Assembly (NCBI GenBank): GCA_022225965.2
Contig: JAKJXP020000008.1
Span: forward strand, 496,001-560,000
Length of the DNA: 64,000 bases
From: Diatrype stigma
Taxonomy: Eukaryota > Ascomycota > Sordariomycetes > Xylariales > Diatrypaceae
Reading direction: 5' to 3'
Shown: piece after piece, positions 45,060 through 55,647 of the stretch
Numbering within the stretch: position 1 is the stretch's first letter
Layout of the letters: every line of letters starts with the position of its first letter
Made by a program: the position numbers and the translations under genes
Notes under the pieces: model-generated
Told to the model about the DNA's origin: nothing
What the model saw: the letters and a program-made list of their open reading frames with translations, nothing else
Database searches by the model: none

Positions 45060-47258
45060 ATGGGGACAGACCTAGTTGTGGTCGAGAGACGTCCGACATC
45101 GTGGAACCACCACGGCTTGCGGCTGAAGGCGCTGCTAGGAACCATCGTAGCGATCCTAATATGTCTATCATGGGCCAATCTTGGCCGTGGCAATGACGAC
45201 GAGCCTGGGATTCTGCCCTATCGCTCCCTCTCCCACTCCCCATATGGGCGATTCCCCATCCCGAACGATCCGTTCCACTTCCTCCCCTGCACCAACACTA
45301 CCATCCCGCCACCGCTTGAGGACCCCCATCCAGAACGTACCTGGGGCCGGCTTTTCGACCCAGACCCCGATCACTGGAGCTGGGGCAACAAGTCTACTAC
45401 TACGGCCACCACTACCGGTAGTAATACTGCTGTACAAGCGGCCTTTACTACTAGCAAGCGCCAGGACCCCTACGATGGCCGAGGCATATACATGTGCGGC
45501 TACCTAGACGTCCCGCTCGACTACACCAACGCATCAGACTCCCGCATCGTCCGTCTCGCCATCACCAAGTTCCAGGTATCCGGTCTCGCCTTCGATGACG
45601 GCACTAGCGCCGGCACGACGGCGGCGGCGGCAGAAGATGGCTCAGCACCCGGTCCCGGTCCCGGCCCCGGTCCTCGAGGCAGGAAGAGCAAGCGGACGAT
45701 CGTGATCGAGCCGGGCGGCCCCGGCGGCAGCGGAACGAGCTTCGCGTGGCGCGAGGCCGAAAACATCAGCAAGCGCCTGAGCGACGGGACGTTCGACGTG
45801 CTGGGCTGGGACCCGCGCGGCGTCAACGCGACGCGGCCCGCCGTGTCGTGCTTTCCGTACGACGCCGACCGGGACCGGTGGCGGCTGCTCGCGACGCCGT
45901 TCCTCGAGGCCTCCGGACCCGGACCCGGACCCGGACCCGGACAGCGATCGCAGCTGGAGCTCGCGGACGCGATGAACGAGGCCATCTTCGGGGCCTGCTG
46001 GGCGCGGCACGGCGACCTGGGCCGGTTCGTCAGCACGGCCTTCGTGGCGCGCGACCTGGAGCGCATTCGCGCCGCGCTCGCCCTCGGTGGTGGTGGTGGC
46101 GGCGAGGACGACGACGACGAGCTCACTGGCTACCTGGTCAGCTACGGCACGGGAATCGGACAGACCTACGCGAACATGTTCCCGGACCGCGTGGGCCGCC
46201 TGGTCCTCGACGGCACCGAGTACGTGCGCGACCACCGGCTGCTGGGCGGGTTCGGCTGGACGGCGCTGGACAACGGCACCGACGCCTGGAACGACGGCTT
46301 CCTCGGCGAGTGCGTCCGCGCCGGGCCGGCGCACTGCGCGCTGGCGCAGCCGTCAACGAAGAATACCGCTGGGGACGACTCCGTCTCCGTCGGCGAGCTC
46401 CAAGCGCGCATGCGGTCGCTCCTCGCGTCGCTGCTCGCCCGGCCCATCCCCGCGTACACGGAGGCCAGCGGGCCGTCGCTCGTCACGTACCCGGCCGTGG
46501 TCAGCTTCATCTACGGCGCCCTGTACAACGCGCAGACGTGGCCGCGCCTCGCGCAGATCCTGCGCGGCCTCGAGCAGGGCAACGCGACGCTCGCGGCGGC
46601 GGCGCTGGAAGAGGCGGCTTGGGAATACGACCCGACGAAGCCGTTTCCGAAGGCGAAGGCGAAGGCTTCATCGTCGGACGAGCTCGAGCGCCTGGTGATC
46701 TGCTCCGATTCGTACGATGCACCACAGCCGGAAGACGGGCTGGATTGGTGGCTCGCGCTGTGGGCGAACATGACGGCGAAGTCGTGGGTGGCGGGCAACG
46801 ACCGGTTCCACGCGGTGTTCCCGTGCCGGCACTTCGCGGCCTACTGGCCCGAGCCGGCCGAGGTGTACCGCGGCGACCTCAACCGCACGCTCAGGCACCC
46901 GGTGCTGCTCATCGCCGAGACGTACGACCCGGCGACGCCGCTGCGCAATGGGCGGAGGCTGCTCGGCGAGATGGGGGCGAACGCGCGGCTGGTCGTGCAT
47001 CACGGCTACGGCCACTCGTCGCGGGATCGGTCGAACTGCACCGACTCGATCGCTCGCGACTTTGTTCTGCGTGGGGTGCTGCCCGAGGGGCCGGAGACGG
47101 ACTGCTTTGCGAACGAGAAGCCGTATCTCTATGGTGTCAAGAAGGGAGAGCGGGATGATGTAGGGACGGCTGGCTTGCCGGTCGAGCGTCCTGTCACGGT
47201 TCCACAAGACACAGAGCAACTGCCAGAAGCGGAAGCATTGCCTGACGTAGAGTTGTGA
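45060..47258 (+). CDS. S33-type (TAP-like) serine hydrolase, membrane-anchored or secreted (732 aa)
   Basis: A single exon. Residues about 23-43 (KALLGTIVAILICLSWANLG) form a signal anchor. The alpha/beta-hydrolase core starts with YMCGYLDVPLDY, then the oxyanion region EPGGPGGSG and DVLGWDPRGV. The nucleophile is S361 in YLVSYGTGIGQTYANMFPDRVGRLVLDG, shown in part as VSYGTGIGQTYANMFPDR. D623 in AETYDPATPLRN and H652 in HHGYGHSS complete the triad within a TAP-like C-terminal domain. Such enzymes remove tripeptides or related groups from peptide N-termini, so extracellular peptide use is plausible. The usual Gly two residues before the nucleophile is Leu here. Two Gly-Pro repeat insertions (PGPGPGP) come from GGACCC-type microsatellites and look recent. 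Divergent from the asparaginase gene. Confidence 0.85.
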   Translation: MGTDLVVVERRPTSWNHHGLRLKALLGTIVAILICLSWANLGRGNDDEPGILPYRSLSHSPYGRFPIPNDPFHFLPCTNTTIPPPLEDPHPERTWGRLFDPDPDHWSWGNKSTTTATTTGSNTAVQAAFTTSKRQDPYDGRGIYMCGYLDVPLDYTNASDSRIVRLAITKFQVSGLAFDDGTSAGTTAAAAEDGSAPGPGPGPGPRGRKSKRTIVIEPGGPGGSGTSFAWREAENISKRLSDGTFDVLGWDPRGVNATRPAVSCFPYDADRDRWRLLATPFLEASGPGPGPGPGQRSQLELADAMNEAIFGACWARHGDLGRFVSTAFVARDLERIRAALALGGGGGGEDDDDELTGYLVSYGTGIGQTYANMFPDRVGRLVLDGTEYVRDHRLLGGFGWTALDNGTDAWNDGFLGECVRAGPAHCALAQPSTKNTAGDDSVSVGELQARMRSLLASLLARPIPAYTEASGPSLVTYPAVVSFIYGALYNAQTWPRLAQILRGLEQGNATLAAAALEEAAWEYDPTKPFPKAKAKASSSDELERLVICSDSYDAPQPEDGLDWWLALWANMTAKSWVAGNDRFHAVFPCRHFAAYWPEPAEVYRGDLNRTLRHPVLLIAETYDPATPLRNGRRLLGEMGANARLVVHHGYGHSSRDRSNCTDSIARDFVLRGVLPEGPETDCFANEKPYLYGVKKGERDDVGTAGLPVERPVTVPQDTEQLPEAEALPDVEL

Positions 47259-47656
47259 CAAAAGCCCAGCGAGTAATATTCATTTCGTCGTTCTCGACGT
47301 GGGATCCAATACTAAAGATTCGAGTGACTCGTTTCAACAGATGGCTGGATATATTGCACGTGAATGAAAGTGGTGTTTATAATATAACACGATCTGTTAT
47401 ATTAGCTGAAGGGTAGCATGGGAAGATCTCTATGATAGTGACTAGGTAACATGCTAACTGGTCCAAGGTCGTCAAATTAAGCTCTAGAAAGCTACAGGTA
47501 GTTTCATGGCACCCCGATACAGCTATGGGATTCAGTTTAGATTCTAAAAGCTCGTACATCATCCATTATCCATCAATCACCATTCACCATCCACCATTTC
47601 ACCCTCTTTCCCTTTTCCCGCCCCTAACGCAAGCCCTGACAACCTACTCACTCATT
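47259..47656. other. Short region between convergent genes
   Basis: AT-rich 3' flanks of the S33 hydrolase and the 1387-residue gene. No feature was seen. Confidence 0.6.
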
Positions 47657-50600
47657 TCAATCCAACCAATACGGATCCAGCCCCTCCAGGAACTCCAGAT
47701 CTACGTTGACGAAGCTCTTCCAGAGGTCGAACTCGCGGTACCACGGCTTGGTCTGGATGGCGAAGGTGACGGCGACGGCGGAGTGCAGCAGGTCCTCGGC
47801 GTCGTCGCCCATGACGAGGATGATGTCGCCGCGGTGGACGACGCGGTCCCCGAACTGCTTCTGCAGCAGGTCCAGGCGCAGCCGCACCGTGTTGTAGATG
47901 GACCACTCACTCGAGAAGCCGTCCTTGGGGATGTACTTCCACTCCCAGGCGCGGCCCAACGGGTCCAGGAAGCTGGCGATGCGCCGGTTGTCGTGTCGGA
48001 TCATGAGCGGGTAGAAGTGCGGCGCCGACCAGAGCCGCAGCACCGCGAAGCGGGGCGGGCCGCTCGCCTTCTCTGCCCCTTCCTTCTTCGCGAACTCCCG
48101 CGCCGCTTCGAGCAGGTCTGGCCACTGGTGCGGGTGCACATAGTTAGGCGGGAACTGCAGGTTGCCGAGAATGTTGTACCGGTCGGCGAACTCGATGAAC
48201 AGGTCCAGCTCGCCAGGCCGGTGGGGCTCTGTGTTGGCCGTGGCGATGCCGGGGACCACCTGCGGGTCGTTTTGCAAGCAGGCAGGTTGGATTACGCCAG
48301 CGGCGTAGACTGCGATGCATTCTAATTAGCGTCGTTGCCACCTATTTATGTAGCAAGGGTAGGCTGGGGAGGGATAAGTCTCAACCACCCTTACTATACC
48401 TACTACTCACATTTGGCAATTATGGGCCGGATGGCAACGCTCCAATCCGACGGGTACTTGTCCATGTACCATTCATTTTTCCCCAGGGTCTCGTTATAGA
48501 TAGTTTCCCACTCCTTCCAGAATGGCTTGTCGCGATACCTATAACTGGTCCTGGTACGATGCTTCGGGATCGTTCGGGACCGCTCGAGGGGTTTCAATAG
48601 CAGCGACTCTTGATACTTGCTACCCTCGCTAGACTTGAAGTACTCGGTGGCGGGCGAGCAAAAGTCTATTTCGGGGAAGAACATGGCCATGTAGGCGAAA
48701 GCCTTCACGATATCCTGTATGATGAACGCGTGCGGCCAGGGGGCAAAGGGCTCATGAGTATACGTCTGATAGTCCGCTCGGACCTCGAGCCAGTCTAGTA
48801 TTTCAGCCAAAAACCATACCCAGTCGGTCGGACAACCGGGCTGCGTCTTAGCTTGGATCCCGCGGATGATATTACACGTCTCTTCGTACTTCTCCGGACC
48901 ACCGGGCTCCAGATCAGCAAGATGGAAGGATTTGATCATAGCTTAAAAAATCGGCGCGTTAGTTCCATTACTCCAAAAAGAATTACCATCAGAACTTACC
49001 GGTACCGCGATCTTTCTCCATGATTTCCAGTCTGTCCGATTGCTTGATCTTACTGAGCATATCGCCTCCCCTACCAACACTGCCAATGCGCTCAGGATAG
49101 CTTTCTAGAAGTCCTACTTTTCGTAGGAGTAGCTTCATTGTCCAGTCGAGCGGGCTGGCGTTAAGTTGATTGACCGCATCTTCCCATATACGTGGTAAAG
49201 ACCATATTGTTTCTGTTGAGGCCTTAAGAGACTTCTCAGGGCAGGTCCCGTCATCAGCTATCCGCTTAGTACCTTCAGCCAAGAATTGAAGCATTGTGGC
49301 CGATTCCGTCTCAAACACCGTCGTTGGGTTGCTTATCTCCTTGAAAGGGACGTTGCGGTTCGTTGACGTGAGCTCATCAGGGAAGAGAACCTTATCCTCC
49401 GCAGCATCTGCCTCGGTGTAGCACAAGTACAAAGCCTTTTCATCAATGGATTCGACTATTTTTCGGCCCGCGGGGTCTGCGTAGTACGACTTTTTGTTGG
49501 GGTCCATGATATCATCCCAAAGGCTTTTGGCCTGCTCTCCAGGGTTGATCGAGCGGACTCGCATGGTCTCTTCATTTCTTGTCAAACTCCGTACTAAGTT
49601 GTTCAAGGTCAGCCGCCAAAGTTCACCGCCCTTAAGAAACCCCCGAACGAGCTATCTATGCGATCTGGGCGCTCTAAACACATACGCGCGAGTCTTTCGG
49701 TCACGAAGATAGGAGCAACGTCAACTTACAAAATTGTTCTCGGGGTCGGTAGATATCCATTCGATTGGTGATGCGCCGCGCTTTTTTGAGTTCCTTCCCA
49801 ATATCAACAACAATTCCAGAAGAAAGGGGGGGTGCTCATCTTACAAGGACTATGTCACCGTAAAGCTCCGACGCTTTACGGCCGGGGACAAAATCCCAGA
49901 TCCAGATGTCATAATGGTCATCAAAACCAAGACGCCATTTTCGTAGTACTTAGATACCTCAAGTCAGTCATTTTAATTCAATAGGTAACTCAGAAAAGAC
50001 GGAAGGGTGGAGGGGGTTGCAATTTCGATGAGCAACGAGATGCCATGTCCTTATCATCTGATTGTGCTCAAGGTCGAGAAAGGGGCAAAGATTGAGGCAG
50101 ATGCTTACCTTCCACCATGGAGAAATACATATGGCCAACTTCAAGGACACTTTCCCATTCCTTCTTCGACGCACGCCCTAGGCCATGCTTTTCGCGGAAT
50201 GTCCACAACTCATCATCGTCGGGGGAGGTGACGATCTTGCCGGTCTTGCCGTCGCGCACTAGGATCAGTATTTCGCATGGGCGCATTATACAGTACTGGA
50301 TGAATCGGCGAGTCACCGAATCATTACGCCTCATATGGCCCACGACAATGTTCCTAGCCTCTACAATGTTGTGCTGGCGTCGCATTTGGCTTCTACCACC
50401 AATTTGGAGACTCTGACTCCTTTGGTAGGCGCTCAGGTCTTTGAAGTAGGGGAAGAAGCCCTATGGAGTGTTAGATTGAATGCAGGTACTGTTAGATTAT
50501 AACACGAATCCTGGATTTGTCTTCGAAAAGGGGTAATACGAACCAGTTCATGCAGTTGCATCGTAGCAGTATCGCTACCCCAAGAGACCCAATTAGATGC

Positions 50601-52656
50601 TGGAAAATACTGCCAAGCAGTTAGGAAGTTCAGCTGCGAGAACTCGTCCCAGTTGCGACAGAGCTCAACAGCATTCCTCAAGTCACAGTCTTTAGCCAAG
50701 ACTGAGAACTGGAGCCAGCCATTGCGGGACATCGACGCCTGGCTGGAATAATTCCAAATGCTCTTGCCGCACACAGTGACCTTCGTCTTTTCTAGTTTGA
50801 CTCGCTTTTGACTCGGTCTCGGTGGGCTCGTGGCGGATTCGTTGTCCAAGTGTGCTTCCAGGTTCTTGGCAAGCCAGTCACGGTCTTGCAAGTGGCCATA
50901 TCGTCTGTGGTGTAGAATCACCTGCAACATTGTCCGTTAGTAACAATCTTCGAAGTATGCAATGGGAACACAGTGAATATCGACAACTCGAAGCTAGGAC
51001 GTATCCTTGGTTTTGAGAAATAGGTCGGGGGCGTTGCCCGTCTTCACTTACATCCTCGATGGACTCTTCTACCTCAAAATACTCCTCTTCATCTTGATCT
51101 GGCTCATCTCCACGGCCCAGATCCGCACAGGCATCGCGAATATCCTGGAGACTTGGCTGCTCGACTCTCAAGCAAAGGTCTCGTAGGTCCGACTTTGTGA
51201 TTTCAGGGTCGTTGAGGAACTCTTCGACACTCGAGGCCCGTAAAGCAGCAGGAAGCAGGGAGGTTTGAGATAGAAGAAGTCTGCAGAAGAGCAGCAGCTT
51301 AATTTCCTTTATCTCATTCGTAAGAGAATCGATCTCCTCGTCTGCTAAAGGAGCGGTCTTCAGATGCGTTCCATGTGGGAGCTGAAGAGATCCCACCAAA
51401 ATAGGCCCCTCAACATCATCATAGTTCTTCTCGACACCTTCCTTCAATCGCTTGCGCATTTCTGATTCGGTTTCGATATTGCTTTTGTTCGGTTCTGATG
51501 CATCCTGGGATTTCGTGTTTCCAGTCTTCATCATATCCATGATTTGGTTCTGCCCGCGACTAGGGGCTTCCTTTGGGGCGCTGTCATCATCCGGTCCAGC
51601 CCCCTGTCCATTTCCCCGTACATTTGCCTTCTTTGCGGCAGCGCTTGTTTTCGATTTCTTCTTCGACTTCTTAGCCTTGGCACCGTTGGTAGCGGTGGGC
51701 TTATCCGAGCAACCTGGCGCGTCAGGTTGAGCCGAATTGGAAGCAGATGCATCTTCCTCTAGAAGCAATTCCATCCACAAGAAGTGCTTGATCAAGTCAA
51801 TGTATTGACCACGCTCATCTTCGATGACATCTTCAATAGGGTCCCACTCCTCATCGTCATCTTCCAGCGACATGGCTTTGATCCGCTCTTGGTAAGCCTC
51901 CTCAAGGAAGGTATCTTGCCGTCGCTTCTCCTCCTTTTCTCGTTGCGACTTAATTCGCGCCTGCATCTTCTTCCAATGCCGCTTGAACATAGCAGCCTCG
52001 AGCTTAACCTTCTTTTGCTCCTTCTCACGGTTGGACTCGTCGTCTTGCTGAACTTGACGCACCCACTTGAACCACTTCTCCTTCTCGTAAAGCACCTCGG
52101 CGGTGCGCTTTTCAAGCTTCTCAAGCGCCCGCAGAACGATATGCCGCCGGTTCGCAAGGATGTCAAGATAAGACTGATGTCCATAGTCCATCTTGAGTGA
52201 GTAGAAATGCTTGTGATGAAGCCTCCTAGCATCGATGACTCTACCAAGGAGCACATACTCCTGAAACATGTGGGCATGGATGGCCTGGAGAGTAGACTCA
52301 TCCTCCACATCGTCGAATGTCATATTGGCAAGGGGTGTGTCCGATGACTGCAAGAATGGAGGGGCATCTTTTGGTAAGGCATCTAACTGTGCATTCCGCC
52401 GTTTATACCCCATATACATGCCAAAGCACTGCTTGGCATGAAAGCGACAGAATATGTCATTATGGGCCGTCGCGATCTCAGAGCAACGCTGGCCATCCGA
52501 AAGGTTCAGTGCCTAGTATACGATTAGCCACGATCCATAGGGGTTAAGTCGATTGGCTCATGGGATCCCAGAACTTAGAAAGATCCTATGTATGAGCAAG
52601 GTACCTGGGGATGAGTATAGAAAACATACCTGGCAGAGTGGGTGAACCGGAGTCAT
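47657..52656 (-). CDS. Large conserved fungal protein of unknown function (1387 aa, nine exons)
   Basis: Exons: 52656-52630, 52512-51052, 50921-50544, 50460-50109, 49948-49845, 49793-49730, 49593-49000, 48941-48411, 48309-47657; 4164 nt, divisible by three. The N-terminus has a Cys/His pattern C8-x10-C19-x11-C31-x2-H34-x3-C38 (FCRFHAKQCFGMYMGYKRRN), possibly zinc-binding. A charged helical region follows (YEKEKWFKWVRQVQQDDESN, AMFKRHWKKMQARIKSQREK), then an acidic EDDDEEWDPIEDVIEDERG block, a Lys-rich stretch, and ELKKARRITNRMDIYRPREQ after DDHYDIWIWDFVPG. The C-terminal 330 residues are globular and Trp/Pro-rich (RFAVLRLWSAPHFYPLM). From memory, large orthologues are common in Pezizomycotina but uncharacterised. 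No enzyme motif is recognised. Two acceptors are AAG; exon 9 uses CAG and skips a closer TAG that would give a stop. Small errors at exon joins are possible. Confidence 0.8.
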
Positions 52657-53296
52657 TGTCACCAGGACTGGCTCGCAAGCCTGGCGAAATGGAGAACTAA
52701 TGAAGATTAGGGTCCTTGCCCCTGAATGCTCACTGCTTTATCACCGCAAACACCAATACGGCTAAGAACGCTGGACTTAGAAACTCAATATCGCTATTGA
52801 AATACTCCAATAATTCAATTTGAGTTTCAAGAAGTTTTGGCGGTCTGAAGTTTCTCAAGACGACGTTAACTGGACATTGGGTGCCTGTTCCCTGCTCTGA
52901 GCTAAGGCCAGTTGATGGCACTAACCTTCACTGCTTTACGCGTTCAGTGGGCGCGACTTAACTACCACTTGTTCAGTGCAGGTGGTTTAAAGCGTCAAGA
53001 TGGAAACTCAATGGCTTCCTGATTGGCCAATGGTCAACTACAAGAACGCTACAGCTGCAAAAGCAGCAGGAACCTCACCACCTCACCACCTCACCACCCG
53101 TACCTGCACTAGAGTGACCTGAGTGACGTAAAACGGGTGGTCGCAGTTTCTCTTGTCGCGTTTCAAGCACGACCTGGAGCATTCGAAGTTGCCTAAGTAG
53201 GCAATTTGGCAAGTTGGGGCAGAAATATTGTCTCCAATGTCTCCAATTGAGCCCGATCCCCCCCGCTCACTTGCAAATGCTAAACACACATAGTAC
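52657..53296. other. Promoter region with CCTCACCA octamer repeat
   Basis: 640 bp upstream of the 1387-residue gene. It contains three copies of CCTCACCA at 53073-53097. The 63-codon frame at 52730-52921 is not convincing. Confidence 0.55.
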
Positions 53297-54673
53297 CTAC
53301 TTGCCTTCATACGCATTCTTGACTCCTGAAGCTCCCATCCCGTAATCTTCCATCTGGAACAGCCTTGTCCTGCGCTGCCAGGCGGCACTATCCAACGCGT
53401 GTCGTCGGCTTCCTGGATCCGGTAAAAGCTGCGGTCCTGATACGCTAGCAGCAGCGACAGCGGTTGTGGCGGTGGCGGTGGCAGGGACAGAGACAGAGAC
53501 AGAGACAGGTCGCTGTCCTGGACTTCTTGTTCGGCCCGGTGTTTCCCGTTCTTGGGATGACGCGGGTGCTGTCGCCGTCCCCGCGGATATCTGCGGAAGG
53601 TTGGGGAATGCTGCTGCTATTGCTGCTGCTGCTGACGTCTTCAGAGGCCGCCGCGACACCTCGATCTTAGTTGGCCGAGCCACTGTAGGCACGACGCTGT
53701 CCAGCTCGTATAAGACCGTGCCGCCCGCTGCCACTTCTGCCGCCGCCGCCGCTGCTGCCGCCGATGCTGACGACGATGACGATGGTGGTGTGACGACCCG
53801 GGGCTGGTAGACAAAGAGCTGCGATAGGGTTCTGCCCCGGGCTGCACTTGGCTTGTCGCTGCTGGGTAGCGGCTGCGTTGCTGGTCGGGTCCGTGGCGGA
53901 GGAGCACTGTTCCTGTTCGAGGACGAGGATCCAGGGTATGATGGCGGTGGCGTGTATGGCTGGATGACGTGATGTTGCCCTTGCGAACCCGGTGCAGCAA
54001 GGGGGGCTTGGAACTGACTAGAATCTACGCTTGATCTGGAATATCGCGAGGTCAAACTGCTCGTGCTGTCCATTTCAGGTAGCGCTGGTCGGGGCCGGCC
54101 GGGGCCAGGGCCAGGGCCACCCGACAGCCGCTGCGTCCTCGGGCTTTCTGCACTTGCTCTCCTAATAGCCGGCGATGCCGCCGGTGGACTGGACCCCCCC
54201 AAGCGCTGCCGGGGCCTGGAATAAAGCTTTCAATCCGGTGTTCGCCGCAGATGACGGCATGGTATGCGCTCTCGGCGCTACTATCCTTGCCGGTGGATTA
54301 GTAGCAACAGCAGGCAAGTCCGACGTTGATGCTCGGTGATGGGCCCGGTCGCCCGCTTCCGGGGGTGGATAAGCTTGATATGGCGGCGGTGCACTAGAAG
54401 AAGATACATCGCTCCGGATAGATGGGACCAGCGACGTCGTTGAGCTCCCGGAAAGTCGGTTCTGGTTGTAGCCCCCGCCTGCATGGCCTTGCAGGGGGTT
54501 CTGAACGTAGTTCGGTGGCTTCTGCGTGGAAGCCGACAGCTCTACTTCTGTGAGACACTGCAGAGTTGGTTAAGGAGATATGGGCAGAACTAACTCGTTT
54601 CTTTCTTGCTGTCGCCCAGAAGGGATTTGAGCAGATCGATGTTCTCAAACCGTCGCTCGGTCTTCGCTGCCAT
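53297..54673 (-). CDS. Disordered Pro/Ser/Ala-rich protein with an apparent homopolymer frameshift
   Basis: Exon 1 (54673-54595) encodes MAAKTERRFENIDLLKSLLG and ends at a GTTAGT donor; exon 2 (54547-53297) follows a CACAG acceptor. The frame runs through SSSAPPPYQAYPPPEAGDRA and LKALFQAPAALGG to a run of seven G (54194-54200). There it would stop 12 codons later, while the next frame continues for 300 codons (GGSSPPAASPAIRR to the end GVKNAYEGK). With six G in that run the total would be 1329 nt, divisible by three (442 aa), so one extra G is the simplest explanation. The protein is low complexity, with SVSVSVPATATATT and poly-Ala runs. The only ordered parts appear to be the N-terminal helix and the C-terminal WQRRTRLFQMEDYGMGASGV. 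Function unknown. An upstream CTGCAG acceptor would give a short alternative product. Confidence 0.6.
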
Positions 54674-55647
54674 GTTGGTGGCTAGAGTTGCAGATTGGCA
54701 AAACGAAAGGCTGTTGGTTTCGCTAAGACGACCCCGATCTTAGGCCGCGATGTTCCTCCTATCGGTGTCTAAGGCAGCTAGGTTCTTGAGTCTACCTATT
54801 TGAACTGGCGTTTTCCAGGAACTCAGCTTCCGTTTTTAATCAGTTCGCAATAAAGCACCCTGACACTAGGTAACGGTCGTGACGGTGCTGTTAGTCGGAC
54901 AGCCAGCGTGGGGTAACTATTTGGGCTGGAAAGTATCTGATTCAAGGCTTTCTGTGCGGAGTTGTAGGTCAGACAAGTTTGTGTTGCGCAGAGCAGTGGA
55001 GTTTTCACAGCCCACTGGCACGTTCACTGATATCGCAATTGTACAGGGTATGGTCTTGGTAGAGTTTACTCTACAGATCGAGCCAGTCATTCCGTGATGT
55101 ATCGAGTTCAACCACTTGCTTCTACTTGTGCAGTTATTGAGACACTCAGCTCTATTGTTGGGTATTCATCGGCAGGCTGGACAGACGACTTCTGCAGCGG
55201 GTAACACCCAGGAGGTTGGTGACACGATAAAAACCTAACGTTACATTGAGGTTGAGCACGCACGTTGGTGCAGAAAGCTCTATTGGGCAGACATCTGTAC
55301 GCAGTGGCTTGCATGGCGGGTGTTATCGGACTACCCCCGCGGCGACAACAAACTGCTGGTCTATTTTTAGGCCAGGTCGACAGAGCACGCCGTCTATGGG
55401 ACACCTTCTTGGAAGTTGCCAGGTCCTCTAGGGTAAACCGTACGGTGTGCCAACTCACTGACTACACAGGCACCTGCTTAATGTTCTAAAGGGACGTATA
55501 GGAGATTATGCCTATATGGGCTTTTTTGTTATGAAGTTGACTAGTACGGGATGAGATAGCACGGTTCGATCATCGAAATGGCCCCTCAATACTAGGTGTT
55601 CAATTCTTAGGTTACTACTATTATGACATACTGTCATCCACATGCCT
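54674..55647. other. Intergenic region, about 1 kb
   Basis: Promoter of the Pro/Ser-rich gene and 3' flank of the next gene. No feature recognised. Confidence 0.6.

Noticed and set aside
45746..47158. Alternative plus-strand frame of 470 codons inside the S33 hydrolase gene
   Set aside because: Arg/Ala/Gly shadow frame with no fold signature.
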